Part shown: piece by piece, positions 51,944 to 62,891 of the stretch | Position numbering within the stretch: the stretch's first letter is position 1 | Layout: the number at the start of each line of letters is the position of its first letter | From: Blattamonas nauphoetae | Lineage: Eukaryota > Preaxostyla > Oxymonadida | Length of the DNA: 64,000 nt | Assembly (NCBI GenBank): GCA_033064195.1 | Contig: JARBJD010000312.1 | Coordinates: 1-64,000, forward strand | Reading direction: 5' to 3' | The notes under the pieces: generated by a model | Told to the model about the DNA's origin: nothing | Databases searched by the model: none | What the model saw: the letters and a program-made list of their open reading frames with translations, nothing else | Program-made: the position numbers and the translations under genes

Positions 51944-54900
51944 TCACTTTGGTGCAAGACAGATCATCTGTTCACCTTCCTTTTCAATTGCTAATCCCAA
52001 CAACTTCTTCTCATCATCAACTCCCTTTTCAGGATTGGGGAACCATTCGTATTTGTGAGCATCATAGAATTCTTTGTCAGCAATCACATGTTCAAATTGT
52101 TGATGAATACCAGCATTCGGATCTCCACTAATCGCCCAATAAGCAGAGTCAGTATCTCCCTCACAGAAGTGAATCTTGTTCATATCTAGACACTTGTACA
52201 TGAAATTGTAGATGAAATTCAGATACCAGAACTTCGCATTGTCGAGTGTGAATACTGCTTCTTGCAGACATGTCTTGCACGATGCTTTCTCTCTGTCTTC
52301 GATCACGATGTAGTTGTCCTCATTGATCTCTCTTGTCGCTACAAATCCTTTCATCATTTGCTTCAGGTATGTTCTCTTCTCATTGCAGATTGTGATTGAG
52401 TTGTATTTCTCAGTGTTCATTCCATCATATCCGTAACTCCCATTCAAGTTGGTCTTACAGAACTGTTCTTTTCCTTTGTTTCCAACCTTCATTGCTTCTA
52501 TTCGATCATTCATGAATGATGTCACAAATGGTTCAAATCCTGCATGTCTCGAGAACACTATCACACTCTTAATGTCATCAATAATGAAGTGGCAATAGTC
52601 GATGAGGAACCACAGATAGTATGTCGAAAAGAACATATACTGATCGTGAGTGCTCAAGAGTTGAGTCAGCTTCCGTTGTTTGTCATCAGTCTTCAATCCA
52701 TGTTTCTTCATCAGTGAATATGTCTTCTCTCCAATGTTTTCTTCTGTCGTATTGATAACGATGTTTCTGAAGATTGGTGGGAAATTTATGAACTCATTAA
52801 TGTACTTTTCATCGATGTGTCCTTTCAGTTCTGCAACGAACAATGTCTTCTGATTTTTGTCTTCGATAATCTTACGGCATTCTTTCTCTCCTGTTGCGGT
52901 GAATAAGCATCGTCCTGGCATGTACATTCTGTGATTCGTGTATGGATTGTTCTTGTTCTTGATTGATGAGAAAGCACTTGGATAGAGGGAATTAAAGTCA
53001 ACACCACAGACATGAGTCATTTTGTGTTCTGTATCTTTGGAAACGACTTTGTTGTCTTCGTATTTGAAGTGATTGATTGGAGTCACGTCTTTGATGTTCT
53101 GTCGATGTTGAACATTAGATAATCCACCAGTCACTGCTGCCCTCAACTTGTGATATGTCTGTTCATGTGTCAGAGTCATTGGTAGTGATTTCCAGATACA
53201 ATACTTCTTCAGTTGAATCCTCAATCTTGTGAGATGCTCATCTTTGTCTGACTTGTAGGTGTTGCAGTAGTCACAGCAGATCTTGACGTTCTCTTTTGAA
53301 TGTCCTTTCGAATTGTCGATTCGATCCAGTGTAGGTCGTACAGCTTGTGAGAAGTGACTCTTGCATATATAGCACACTCTCTTGCACTGTTGAACAAACC
53401 AATCATAGTCTGCTTCTGTGACATTTTTATCAGTACTGCGATGAGCTTTCTGGTCTTGGTATATGTACGATGCAACCTTGTACTTCCAATATTGTTTAGT
53501 GATTTTTATTGGACCAGATTGATCCACTCCATTGAAATCATCGTCGATATCGAAATCCTTGTACGCGCATGCATATTTGATTGCTGAAGCATTTGCTGAC
53601 AGTGAGAGATTGTGCAGCATGTCAACTTTGTATTGGAAGTTCAGATCAATAAGATTATCCAATGGTGCAATCATGCATTCAACGTCTCTGATGTTGTAGA
53701 ACTTGAGGTATTCCCAACGGTTCTTGAATCCTTGCTTGTTCCAATCGTCAAGGTACAATTGGTAATCACTGTCAGACATTTCACTGTTGTTCAGACTGGA
53801 ATAGAATTCATATTTTGAGAATGGTTCTTGTTTGCTCAGCACTGTGTGGTAGTCTGATGAATCAAATGATTCGTAAGCAAAGAATGATTTCTGAAGTGTC
53901 GTGTTTCCTCCAAAAGCCTTCACTGCATTATCCAAAGTCATTGGTCCTGTGTATGACATCATGTGAATAAAGCGGAGCACTTGCTGAGTTCTCTCATGTC
54001 TGATCAGTACTTGTTTATACTTTGTTGTTGATCCAAGGAAGCTCACAACTTTCCAATCCTTGTCGACGAGATCACGGAATATGAGATTGATGTCAAATCT
54101 GGAGCTGTTGAATCCAATCACACTGACTTCATTTTGTGAGGGAATTTCTGGATCTTCATAGTAGTTGTCCTCTCGAACTGTTTCTGCGTATTTGAAGAGT
54201 TCTCTGATCCACTGCTTCACGAAGTCCTTTCCATCTCGAAGATCATAATAGATTGACTTCACACCTGATTTTGTCTTAATTGATGATGCAACGGAGAGAG
54301 GCTTTAGGTGTGAGATCAATTGTGTGTTGTCATCAGAGAATAAATTGTCCAGAATGAGATCTTCCATCGTTTCGAAATCGTATGTGATGTAGTACTGCGT
54401 TGGTTTGAATTCGTCTTGTCTCTTATGTGCCATCAGAAACTCAAATGTTCTGTTGTTGAGAATGTGTGGAACATATGGTCTTGGTGTCTTGTCAAGTGAG
54501 ATCTTCTTCACATGTTTTCCATCAAGATCTTTGCACTCTCTGAGATGCTTCTAAAAATCTCTGCTGTAGTTTTTATTCTTCACTTGGAATCCTCTTGATT
54601 GACAGAATGGACAGAGCTTGAATCCGGTGATTTTCTCAGGATCGACAATAAACATCACATGAACGAGAGTTGCAGTGAGAGGAATCATCAGAAGTGGGAG
54701 AACTCTTGCGTCATCATTTTCGTTGACATACGATTGACTGAGGAAGTAACGACCCCTTTGGGGGTCACTAGTCGAACTAGAGTTCGGGTACTTCTTCTTG
54801 TCTTCGTCGTATTCATAAATGTGAACTGTGATGTTGAATTGAATCATTGCTTTCTCCATATCACATGCAATATCGAATCCAGGATAATTCTGAAGATGTG

Positions 54901-56065
54901 GAGTCAATTGTCGAGACTTCAGATGTGTGAGATTCATCCATTGTGCAAACAATCTGTAGGCTTCACTATTCCTCATATTGATTGATATTTTCTTACCTTG
55001 AACTTCAGGAAGTGTGAGGAATGATAGTGCTTGAAAGAAACAGATATTGTACTCAGAATCAATGTATCGAACATTCCTCGTTTTGATGTGTTCAGTGAGA
55101 ATGGCAATAGCTTTTCCTGCAACTGGGAATCGATAGACTGCAACCAGAATGGAGTGGAATGCAATGTACATTGTCTTTGTATCCATCAGTGTTCTCTCTT
55201 GTGATTCTTTGATCAGATTGATCGCATATTTTGAATACTCATGAATGTCTCCTGCACTTCTAATCACAGTTGGGAAACTCTTTGATGTGTTCTCCAATTC
55301 TGGTCTGAAGTCATTGTATGTTGTCTCATCTTTGTCTTTTCTTTCGATGATCTTTCCAAAGTCAATGCTGATCTTGAATGGATGATCCTTCTCCTTGTCG
55401 AACACTGCTTTGATGAAGGTTGTGATTTCTTCAACATTTTTCAGATGATTGTGGAAGTACAACTGATATGGTTTTCCATTGTCTTCAACCTTCTCGACCT
55501 CATTCTTTTTGAACTTCCTTCGTGCATTCATGAGACAAGAATTGAAGGCTGCTTTGTCTCGTGGTTCAGCAAGTAAAATACATTCATCAAATCCCTCAAA
55601 TGTCTGTACTTCTCTCTTTTCCATTTGTTCATTTTTCTTTTGAATGATCAAGAGATTCTTCATCCAATGATCCATCAGCTTCTCTTCAATTGATTTCAGT
55701 TTCCACGTCATTTTAAACACTTGCTTTTTCAATTCATCCTTGTTCACTCTTGGATTTTCTTTCATGATTTGCATTCTTGCTTTGCTGTCTTCTTCATTCA
55801 TCATTGCGTTGTTATTGTTCTCTTCAAGTTTGTGAATAAAATCATCAATCTGATAGTTGGTAATATTCCTTATTTCTCCTTCAAAATGGAGATCTGGATT
55901 CTTGAGCATTGACAGAAGATATGCTCTCTGATGTTGGTAGTTTCTACTCTCTGGCTTATATGTTCGATCATAGCCATGTTCATCCTTGAATTCAAAGGTG
56001 GTGTTCGGAAATAGTGCTCTTATTTTCGTGATGCTGTCTGTGACAAATTTCAGTGTCGCCGCCAT
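51944..56065 (-). pseudogene. Protein-primed DNA polymerase with large N-terminal module (Polinton B), broken
   Basis: N-terminal about 500 residues: a helical part, then an OTU-like block (Asn-Ile-Cys-Phe-Phe-Gln-Ala-Leu, His-Ile-Tyr-Glu-Tyr-Asp, His-Val-Met-Phe) and a Cys-Pro-Phe-Cys zinc-binding pair near 54,600. The polymerase part has the exonuclease motif Tyr-Asp-Phe-Glu-Thr, then Gly-Phe-Asn-Ser-Ser-Arg-Phe-Asp, a Cys/His cluster (Cys-Tyr-Ile-Cys...Cys-Asp-Tyr-Cys), Asp-Phe-Asn-Ser-Leu-Tyr-Pro-Ser and Gly-Asp-Thr-Asp-Ser. About two breaks besides the transposon insertion; treated as a fossil. A terminal-protein function for the N-terminal module is inference. Confidence 0.85.
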
Positions 56066-56108
56066 TTACTACAAATTAAAAAATCCGAAAATAAAAAAAG
56101 TTGAGCGT

Positions 56109-56498
56109 TTATTTCTGTTTTCTCTGATGGGGCTTTATCGTTGCCTTTAACAAGGAATCAAGTCTAATTCTGAACACTTCACTTCCACCAATCTCTCTAT
56201 AGGTGAATGGAACCAGAACTTTAGTGTACTCACCGACGAGCTCACAATTGAATTTCTTCAGTTCATTTTCAACGAATGATTGAGTGTAGTGACGACGTTT
56301 CGCTAAGTGAGGTCTGTTTCCTTGATTCCACAACTTTGGTTTTATTCTCCATTCAACTCCCTCATGAACATACGTCACCGGCACATTATTTCTGACATAC
56401 TCAGAGACTAGTGAACAGTTCTCTTCTCTCATTGATTCAACTAATGCTTGTTCTGAACATACTCGACGTCTTTCGTTGTACATCTCAGTTGGATTCAT
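56109..56498 (-). CDS. Two-repeat protein at the right TIR edge (Polinton B)
   Basis: 129 residues with two copies of the roughly 55-residue unit seen in 18074-18667: Glu-Asn-Cys-Ser-Leu-Val-Ser-Glu-Tyr...Trp-x5-Lys-Leu-Trp-x-x-Gly-x-Arg-Pro-His-Leu and Phe-Asn-Cys-Glu-Leu-Val-Gly-Glu-Tyr-Thr. Its first 47 codons are inside the TIR, so every TIR carries its start and promoter. It is the first gene of the element, upstream of the polymerase. A role in recognising element ends is conceivable; unproven. Confidence 0.65.
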   Translation of the reverse strand: MNPTEMYNERRRVCSEQALVESMREENCSLVSEYVRNNVPVTYVHEGVEWRIKPKLWNQGNRPHLAKRRHYTQSFVENELKKFNCELVGEYTKVLVPFTYREIGGSEVFRIRLDSLLKATIKPHQRKQK

Positions 56499-56814
56499 TT
56501 AATACAAATTAAAAAATTCAAAAATAAATTTTCATTCGTTGTTTTATCGTTGGTGATCTTCCGAGACTTCGATTCTCTCATCGATGGGTTCGATCAGTCT
56601 TGTTTGATCCGTGAAAGTCCTTCAATGGGACACGATCATCCCTTCTCATTCCTGACTGCTCTTTACCGTTTGATTTAGGTGTGTGACGCTTTCTACTTTC
56701 ACATTTGTTCTCTCTTCTTTTCCTACATCACTTTCTCGTTCTCGATCCTTCACTTTTTTCTTCTCCTCTCGTTCAGGTACACTACTTCGTTTTATCTTCT
56801 GGAATTTCATTTCC

Positions 56815-57990
56815 GACTTCTCTTCGACAGGTTTGTTCTCTTTTTTGTTTTATTCTTTCCTAAAACTCTTTTGTGTACTCGATCCGATCGAACCGAAAAG
56901 TGACCTTCAGATCTGGTCGAACACCGCTTCTTATCTCCTGAAAGTATGTTTCCCTGCTGACAAATTACTTGTATGTTCTTCTCTTTCTTTCATCTCTTTT
57001 TAAATTTCTTTTCTGACCTCTCACCAACCGATCATCACAACACTGATGATCTATCGCCTCTTACTTCTCGAAGTGCCCTTCACCGACGAATTTTTTCAAG
57101 TTTGTTCTCTCTCTTGATTAATCTTTTCCTCAGACTCATTCTTGGACTCACATTCACACTTCACTTTTTGTCTTCTCTTTTTTCTCTCTCCACTTCACTC
57201 TAGTCTTTTCATTTTCACTTCATTCTCATTTTAACTTCATTGTCTTTCACTTTTTTCTAAAATTAAAGTTGAACATGAGCTCACAACATTTTTGATCTTC
57301 TTCTTGGTGCTCGAAATTTCTCGATCGATCGTCGATTTTGATTCAGAAGGTACGCCGCTTTGTTTTACTTTCTACTGACCTTGAATTCACGTTCTCCCTC
57401 TTTTGAATTATTCATTTGTTCTCTTCTCTTTTCATAAAACATTCTCTTGGACTCAATTTAGCTCTTTTTCAGTCTTCTTCATTCAGGTACAGTACAATGT
57501 TTTATGTTCTAACGAAGGTGGATCCAAGTCGAGATTAACCGGTTTGTTCACTTTTTCACTGAATTCTTTGATAAAAAGCATTGTTGTACCAAATAGAAAC
57601 GCGTGAAAAGTGGAGGCTCCAATCGAGTACATGATCGCGCTTTATCGTTCACAGAATGTGGCATTACCGAAGTGAAACCGGTATGATCACGTTTTATTAT
57701 TCGTTCACTTTTTAAAACCCATAGTTAACTCGATGTCAATGATCCTCACATCTGAGGTACAGTATGGTGTTTTAGACTTCGAAAGAATATGTCACTGAAG
57801 GATTGAAACTGGTATCCTCTGTTTCCACATTCATTCTTTCTTAAAATCAATTTGTGTACCAGATAAAGTGGACTGAAGAGTGACCATCCAATCGAGTGAA
57901 GCGTTGCTGTTTATGGTCGCAAAGGATGTCTCACAACTGGAACCAAACTGGTATTCTCTTGTTTTTTATTTATCTAATTCTAAAATTCAA
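56815..57990. repeat. Degenerate units of about 130-300 bp inside the TIR
   Basis: A pattern with GGTTTGTTC(T/A)CTTTTT, then TTCTTT and TAAAA, then GTGTACC or a similar GTAC core recurs at about 56,820, 57,095, 57,410, 57,540, 57,680, 57,815 and 57,950. The left TIR has the mirror set at 25,100-26,300. Later units are about 135 bp apart. Confidence 0.55.
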
Positions 57991-58138
57991 TTATGAACAC
58001 AATAGAAACAATCCACAGTGCCCGCTCAATATCAATTCTCCAATTATGTTTTAAGATTCACAAGTATGTTTTTCTAAACTCAGTTCACATGGATTAGACT
58101 ACATTGGTTTCGTTCGCGCATAAAAATCATTTTGTAAC

Positions 58139-58640
58139 CTTGATCTCGTCGTTTTTTACTCTCCTCGTTTCTTTCGTCCCTCACTTCACTTTATTGTTTG
58201 ATTGCCACTTAATTCACTTTTGTTTGTGAAATTTCGATTCACGCGATCATAAAACTCATTTCAGCACATTGTATCACTCATCTTCTTTGTTCCATTTCAC
58301 CACTTATCCGTTCATAAGACACTCTCATTTCCCTCATTTCACAACCCTTTTTTCCGTCGTTCACACCTCACGCGCACATCATTATGTCTTCATTTTTTTG
58401 ACTTTTTTGCTGAATTTGACAAAAAGAGATTGAAACAAGGTACAATGAAGTGAGCAAGTACAATAGTGAATGGTGAAGTGGATGAAGTGAGAATTGAGGT
58501 ACACTAATGTGTTTTATGAACGCGTTCATCGAAATTTCGCATAAAAAGAGCAAACAAAAGTGAATGAAGTGAGAATCAAGCGATAAAGTGAAGTGAGGGA
58601 CGAAAGAAACGAGAAGATCAAAACCAACGAGATCCTGGTT
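58139..58640. repeat. Internal inverted repeat in the TIR, arms about 130 bp
   Basis: The arm at 58,139-58,275 (TCTTTCGTCCCTCACTTCAC) returns in inverse orientation at about 58,495-58,640, separated by about 220 bases. Arms are roughly 85 percent alike by eye. Could form a large hairpin in single-stranded DNA or a cruciform. Mirror copy in the left TIR at 24,455-24,960. Confidence 0.65.
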
Positions 58641-59687
58641 CAGAAATGAGTTTTTGTTAAAACAAACATACGGACAAGATATGGGGAAAAAGACGTAAAA
58701 TCAACTTTATAGAAAAAGTACCGAACAAAAGTGTTAAAAAATTCAGCCACTCCCTCCTCAGAACGTGAGAAAGGGAGGATGATATGTGAAAACACATACA
58801 AAAATGACGGTGACTGAAAGTGAGGTGAAAATGTGGTGAATCAAAGGTGTGTGCAAAAAGAGGACTAATGAAGTGGGGAAACAGGAAATCTCAAAAAGCG
58901 TCGCTAGGACGCGAATGCGAAGAATTTAGAAGATCTAACGTTAAAAACGAAAATTGGCAAAAAGTGTCCGAAGGATCGTGACGTGAAAAGGTTCATACCT
59001 AAAGTCGCCAGAAGGCGTTCTTATCCAATCTAACACAAAAGGCGTCATAAGAGGACGATTCCTGAGCGAAAGATGATGGAAGACAGGGTCCATACCGTAT
59101 CTCGAAAAATTCGACTCGTAAAAATCCTCAATGGGTCGGATCAAACCTTTTTCCAAAAAGTGTTTTTTATCGCGAATTTCACCTTTCGAAATCGATTTTG
59201 TAATTTTAGAAGGTGTTTGAGGTGAATTTGAGACATAAAGTAGTTGTTAGTAGCGAAATCTGAAAATCGACTTTTTGGTCCATTTTTTGACCACTGTTCG
59301 GTACGTAGTTCCACAAATTCTCAACCGATTTTCATCGGGATTGTTTTGATCGATGACTCACATCGTCCTCGACATTTTAGAAATTTTTTCGAATTTTTTC
59401 GAAGTGGTTTTCAAGTTGGATTCACTTTGTTCGAGTTCAAAAGTGAAAAACATCGAAAAAAGTGACAACATTTTTGGAATATATCAAAAATTTGCTTCAA
59501 AATTGACGCTTAAAATGAGATCAAAATATTGGACATATTTTTGGAATTTAGGTCAAATATTGGCATCATTGAAATGGCCTAAATTCCTTTTATTACAAGA
59601 TTTAGAAATGGTCAATCGGAATTGACTTTTCGTTTCTGATTTCAACGACTATTTCAATCTGGTTCCCAAATCGTCTACTATACTACT

Positions 59688-59693
59688 CATCTG
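59688..59693. repeat. Target site duplication of Polinton B, right (CATCTG)
   Basis: Second copy of the 6-bp duplication; the host coiled-coil gene continues after it. Confidence 0.9.
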
Positions 59694-60049
59694 TGCTGCT
59701 CGTGCGAGAGAAATCCACACTGGAGCACCAACAATCCAACACGTTCAGCTCTCACAGCAAACGCACTCGCGAGCAGGCAGCGGAAGGAGGAACAGAAACG
59801 GATCGCAGAAGCAGCAGAGCAAGCGCGAGAGAGAGTGAGAAGGAAGAAGCAGGAAGAGCGAGCAGAAAGGAAGGCAGTGGAAGAAGCTCAGCGGAGGGAG
59901 AAGGAAAAGATGAACAGCCAAATCCAACTGCAGCAGCGGATTGTGGAGAAGAACATCGATACGATTCGACGAGTGGAGCAGATTGGGGAGGAGAGGACGA
60001 AGGGTTGTGGCGGAAGTCAATGGATTGGAATCAACGAGTGATGGAATGA
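59694..60049 (+). pseudogene. Host coiled-coil gene, right part
   Basis: The sequence after the duplication is again Glu/Arg/Lys-rich coiled coil (Glu-Glu-Arg-Ala-Glu-Arg-Lys-Ala-Val-Glu-Glu-Ala, about 59,770-60,000) ending in Gly-Ile-Asn-Glu and a stop at 60,039-60,041. The coil frame differs from the one open at the junction, so an intron or indel lies between them. Same composition as the left part at 22,391-23,404. Confidence 0.5.
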
Positions 60050-60357
60050 AAACGATTTGAGACAAAGTCAGTAGAAGGAATGGAAACAGCGGTGTGAGAA
60101 CCTGAGAAAACACAAACTTTATGTGCGAGGGTCACTCTTGATGTGTCATGAAGTAATAGCTTCTCGAGGAACAGTGATCACGATCGTCGTCTTTAAACAA
60201 ATCATCCAGAGCAGACATGAAGAGACAAAAGTTAGAAAAAGAGAGAAGAATGCAGACTATGAGTGACATGATCGCATTTCACATGACATAAAGGCTCTCC
60301 ATTAGCTCACCGCAGGATCAATCAATTCTCAATGGGTTCGATCATTCCCAACTCACT
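60050..60357. other. Host spacer
   Basis: No gene seen. It contains one copy of the recurrent motif CAATGGGTTCGATCA at 60,330-60,344. Confidence 0.4.
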
Positions 60358-60520
60358 CACACGTCACTATTTTGACTTATCACTTCCAAAAACAGCTACT
60401 AACGATGAAAGTAATAGGTTTTGAAAAAGGTCAAAATAAAAAAAATAGTCAAGAAAGGAATTGAACCTTTAACCCCCATTCGTACATTTAGCAATTTAGT
60501 CGTCCATTTAGCAAAGCCCG
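60358..60520 (-). repeat. tRNA-derived (SINE-like) repeat, copy 2
   Basis: Inverse copy of 20,391-20,558. Its T-arm is perfect (AAAGG, loop TTCAATT, CCTTT), followed by CTTGACTA and a run of eight T. As in copy 1 the 5' acceptor half is missing. Confidence 0.6.
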
Positions 60521-61301
60521 GAGAGTGATTGGAGAGCAATTCCTGAGATTATGTGATGTGGTGATAAACAGAGCTGGGCAAGAATCGGGAAAAGGGGAAT
60601 ATGTGTTTTAGGACTCTCTACACGATTGAGAAAGGCGAAAAAGTTGGTTTTATGGTGAACGAAGAAGGTTTGAGACGATCGAAGTGTTGAAGTCCACAAC
60701 AACAGACAGTTTCCGATCTGGAACAAAATGAGGGAAATAGTGAAGAAATCAAACTTCAGTCAGCAGATTTTGATTGAAATCTGATCCCGTCCACTCGAGA
60801 AAGAAGGAGGGAATTGATGATCTACAGATGCGATCCAATTCGTCTTCCGATGATTGCCCTGATCGAAAGAATCATGAAAAAGAGTTTAGATCAACACAAA
60901 ACAATGACAGACCAATTAGAGACAACAATTTTGGGAATGCAATCTGAGAAATGATGACATCAAAAGAATCACACAGGAACATCACATGGTTTGACTTTTT
61001 CACAATATTCCTCAAGAGGTTTGATGTAATCCACATCAGGGATTGTTGAGAGCGCCCAGTCAGATTCTGTGAAGATCATCAACGAGATATAAGGAAAACA
61101 AGTTGTGACAAACTTAACAAGAGAAAGAGTAGTTGATTCAACGTCGTGGGACGGAGAGTTTCGCACTCCCCACAAATCCGGCTTAGAAACGCTTCGAGAC
61201 AGGCCTGGTGAACAATGAACGAGATATCGAAGAGAAAGGGGATCGAACAGTTTGTTTCGCTTTCGGGATGTTAATATGAGGATATAATAAAATTCTTTCA
61301 A
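60508..61301 (-). other. Candidate host exons, helical-repeat-like
   Basis: The minus-strand segments 60,969-61,301 and 60,508-60,726 have convincing amino-acid composition (Leu-Val-Lys-Phe-Val-Thr-Thr-Cys-Phe-Pro; Leu-Ala-Gln-Leu-Cys-Leu-Ser-Pro-His-His) similar in style to ARM-like host proteins. Exon limits and product are not determined; the 3' segment merges with the SINE-like repeat, which hints that the gene end was replaced. Confidence 0.3.
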
Positions 61302-61559
61302 TATTCATGGTGTTTTGATGCGGTGACTAGTTGTGAATATGCTTGAAATGTTGACAAAAAAGTCAGGATAATCGATTCACGAATCTAATATATCCTCCCA
61401 CGGTCAGATCAACAGCATGAACCCATAATTACTGCATTCGTCCATCTCCCAACCATTCACAACTTCTCTCTTCGATTTCTTCCTGAAATGGAAAAGAAGA
61501 CAAGGAACAACTATGTTTGTATCCACTAGTTCATTAATTGTACTCCAATTCCTCGCCTT
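61302..61559. other. Spacer before POLD1 remnant
   Basis: Nothing recognised. Confidence 0.4.
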
Positions 61560-62780
61560 GAATTGTAAAGAAGCCGGATCCGCAGTCTCAGACTTATTTT
61601 TCATTTGATGTGAACATCACCGAGTTATCTCGCGTGACAAGTGTTCCCATGTCGTATCTCTCCATCTGAGGCAGCAGATCCGCGTCATCTCCCTCCTCTA
61701 CCGATACGCCAACAAAAAACACATGATTGTTCCCTGCCTGAAGAATCAGATCACCGAAGAGAAGTACCAAGGAGCGACTGCCATTGAGCCACAGCGCGGG
61801 TTCTACCCCGACCCTGTTGTGACCCTCGATTTCGCATCGCTGTATCCGTCGATCATGATCTGCCACAATCTCTGCTACTCCACTCTCCTCCATCCCGAAG
61901 CAGCCTCCAAGCTCGACCCCGCTGACTACAGCAGAACACCCACTGGCAACTTCTTCGTCAAGTCCCATCTGCGCAAGGGTCTTCTGCCAGAGATTCTGGA
62001 ATGGCTTCTTGCAGCTCGAAAGCGGACACGCAAAGAACTGGCTGAAGCGACAGACCCGATGAACGAGTTGGTTCGGAACGGAAGGCAGTTGGCCTTCAAA
62101 GTGACAGCAAACACTGTGTACGGTTTCACAGGAGCACAAGTCGGGCGCCTGCTGTGCCTCGAGATCTCGCGAAGTGTGACAGCATATGGCTGGCAGATGA
62201 CTGATCGCACGAAGGCGATTGTGGAAGGTCGGTATGCAATAGCGAATGGGTACGACACAAACGCTGTGGTCATCTACGGAGACACAGACTCGGTCATGAT
62301 CAACTTTGGGATCAAAGACCTCCCCACAGCCATGGCTCGGGGGAAGGAAGCAGCCGACCTTGTCACGTCGTTCTTCTCTCCGCCAATCAAGTTGGAGTTC
62401 GAGAAGGTGTGCTGGCCGTACTTGCTGATCTCGAAGAAGAGATACGCTGGGCTGTTGTGGACGAAGACAGACAAGATCGACACGAAGGGTATTGAGACTG
62501 TGTGGCGAGACAACTGTGCGATGGTGCGGTTGGTGTACGAGACGTGTCTGCAGAAGATTCTCGTCGAGCGAATCATCGAAGGGCGCAGAGCTTCACAAAA
62601 CAGATCATCTCGGGCCTTCTCCAGAACAAGATTGATCTGTCGCTTTTGCTGATTTCGGAGCAGCTCACTCGCTCGGCCGAGCAATACGAGAGCAAGCAGC
62701 CACACGTCGAGCTCGCTAAGCGGATGAAAGAGCGACGGGAGAGTAGTGATATAGGCGAATCTGGAACCCCTTCACCTTAG
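61560..62780 (+). pseudogene. POLD1: DNA polymerase delta catalytic subunit, internal fragment
   Basis: Clear host replicative polymerase sequence: Leu-Ser-Arg-Val-Thr-Ser-Val-Pro before the palm, motif A Asp-Phe-Ala-Ser-Leu-Tyr-Pro-Ser, motif B Lys-Val-Thr-Ala-Asn-Thr-Val-Tyr-Gly, motif C Tyr-Gly-Asp-Thr-Asp-Ser-Val, then Lys-Lys-Arg-Tyr-Ala-Gly-Leu and a thumb helix ending Lys-Arg-Met-Lys-Glu-Arg. The exonuclease N-terminus and the C-terminal zinc modules are missing. The frame changes near 61,670 and near 62,590 with no GT-AG intron to explain it, so this is a truncated, frameshifted pseudogene or a misassembled gene. Base composition is more GC-rich than the Polintons. Confidence 0.85.
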
Positions 62781-62891
62781 ACGATACTACTCTTGGGAGA
62801 ATCCAAATAAATCAGTCAGATTCTCAATACTGATTGACTGACAGAAATAAAGTTGATTTATTTTTTATTTCTATTTTTTAACTAGTAATAA

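Larger units (their letters stand above)
23405..59687 (-). mobile_element. Polinton/Maverick copy B (near-complete fossil with three insertions)
   Basis: The element begins AGTAGTATAGTAG and ends with its inverse complement, flanked by CATCTG. Total span is 36.3 kb; without the nested elements it is about 22 kb, normal for a Polinton. Its gene order, read on the minus strand from 56,498 to 32,074, equals copy A. The two TIRs (about 3.3 kb) are almost identical, which points to a young insertion. It looks nearly whole apart from insertions in the left TIR and in the polymerase, plus about two further breaks in the polymerase module. Structural genes and the integrase look whole. Treated as a fossil. 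Confidence 0.95.
56358..59687. repeat. Right TIR of Polinton B (about 3.3 kb)
   Basis: Inverse complement of 23,405-26,593 plus 32,059-32,214. It ends TACTATACTACT, followed by CATCTG. No supported gene apart from the start of the two-repeat protein. Much longer than the few hundred bases usual for Polinton TIRs. Divergence from the left TIR is a few single positions, so the insertion is young or the TIRs have been homogenised. Confidence 0.95.
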
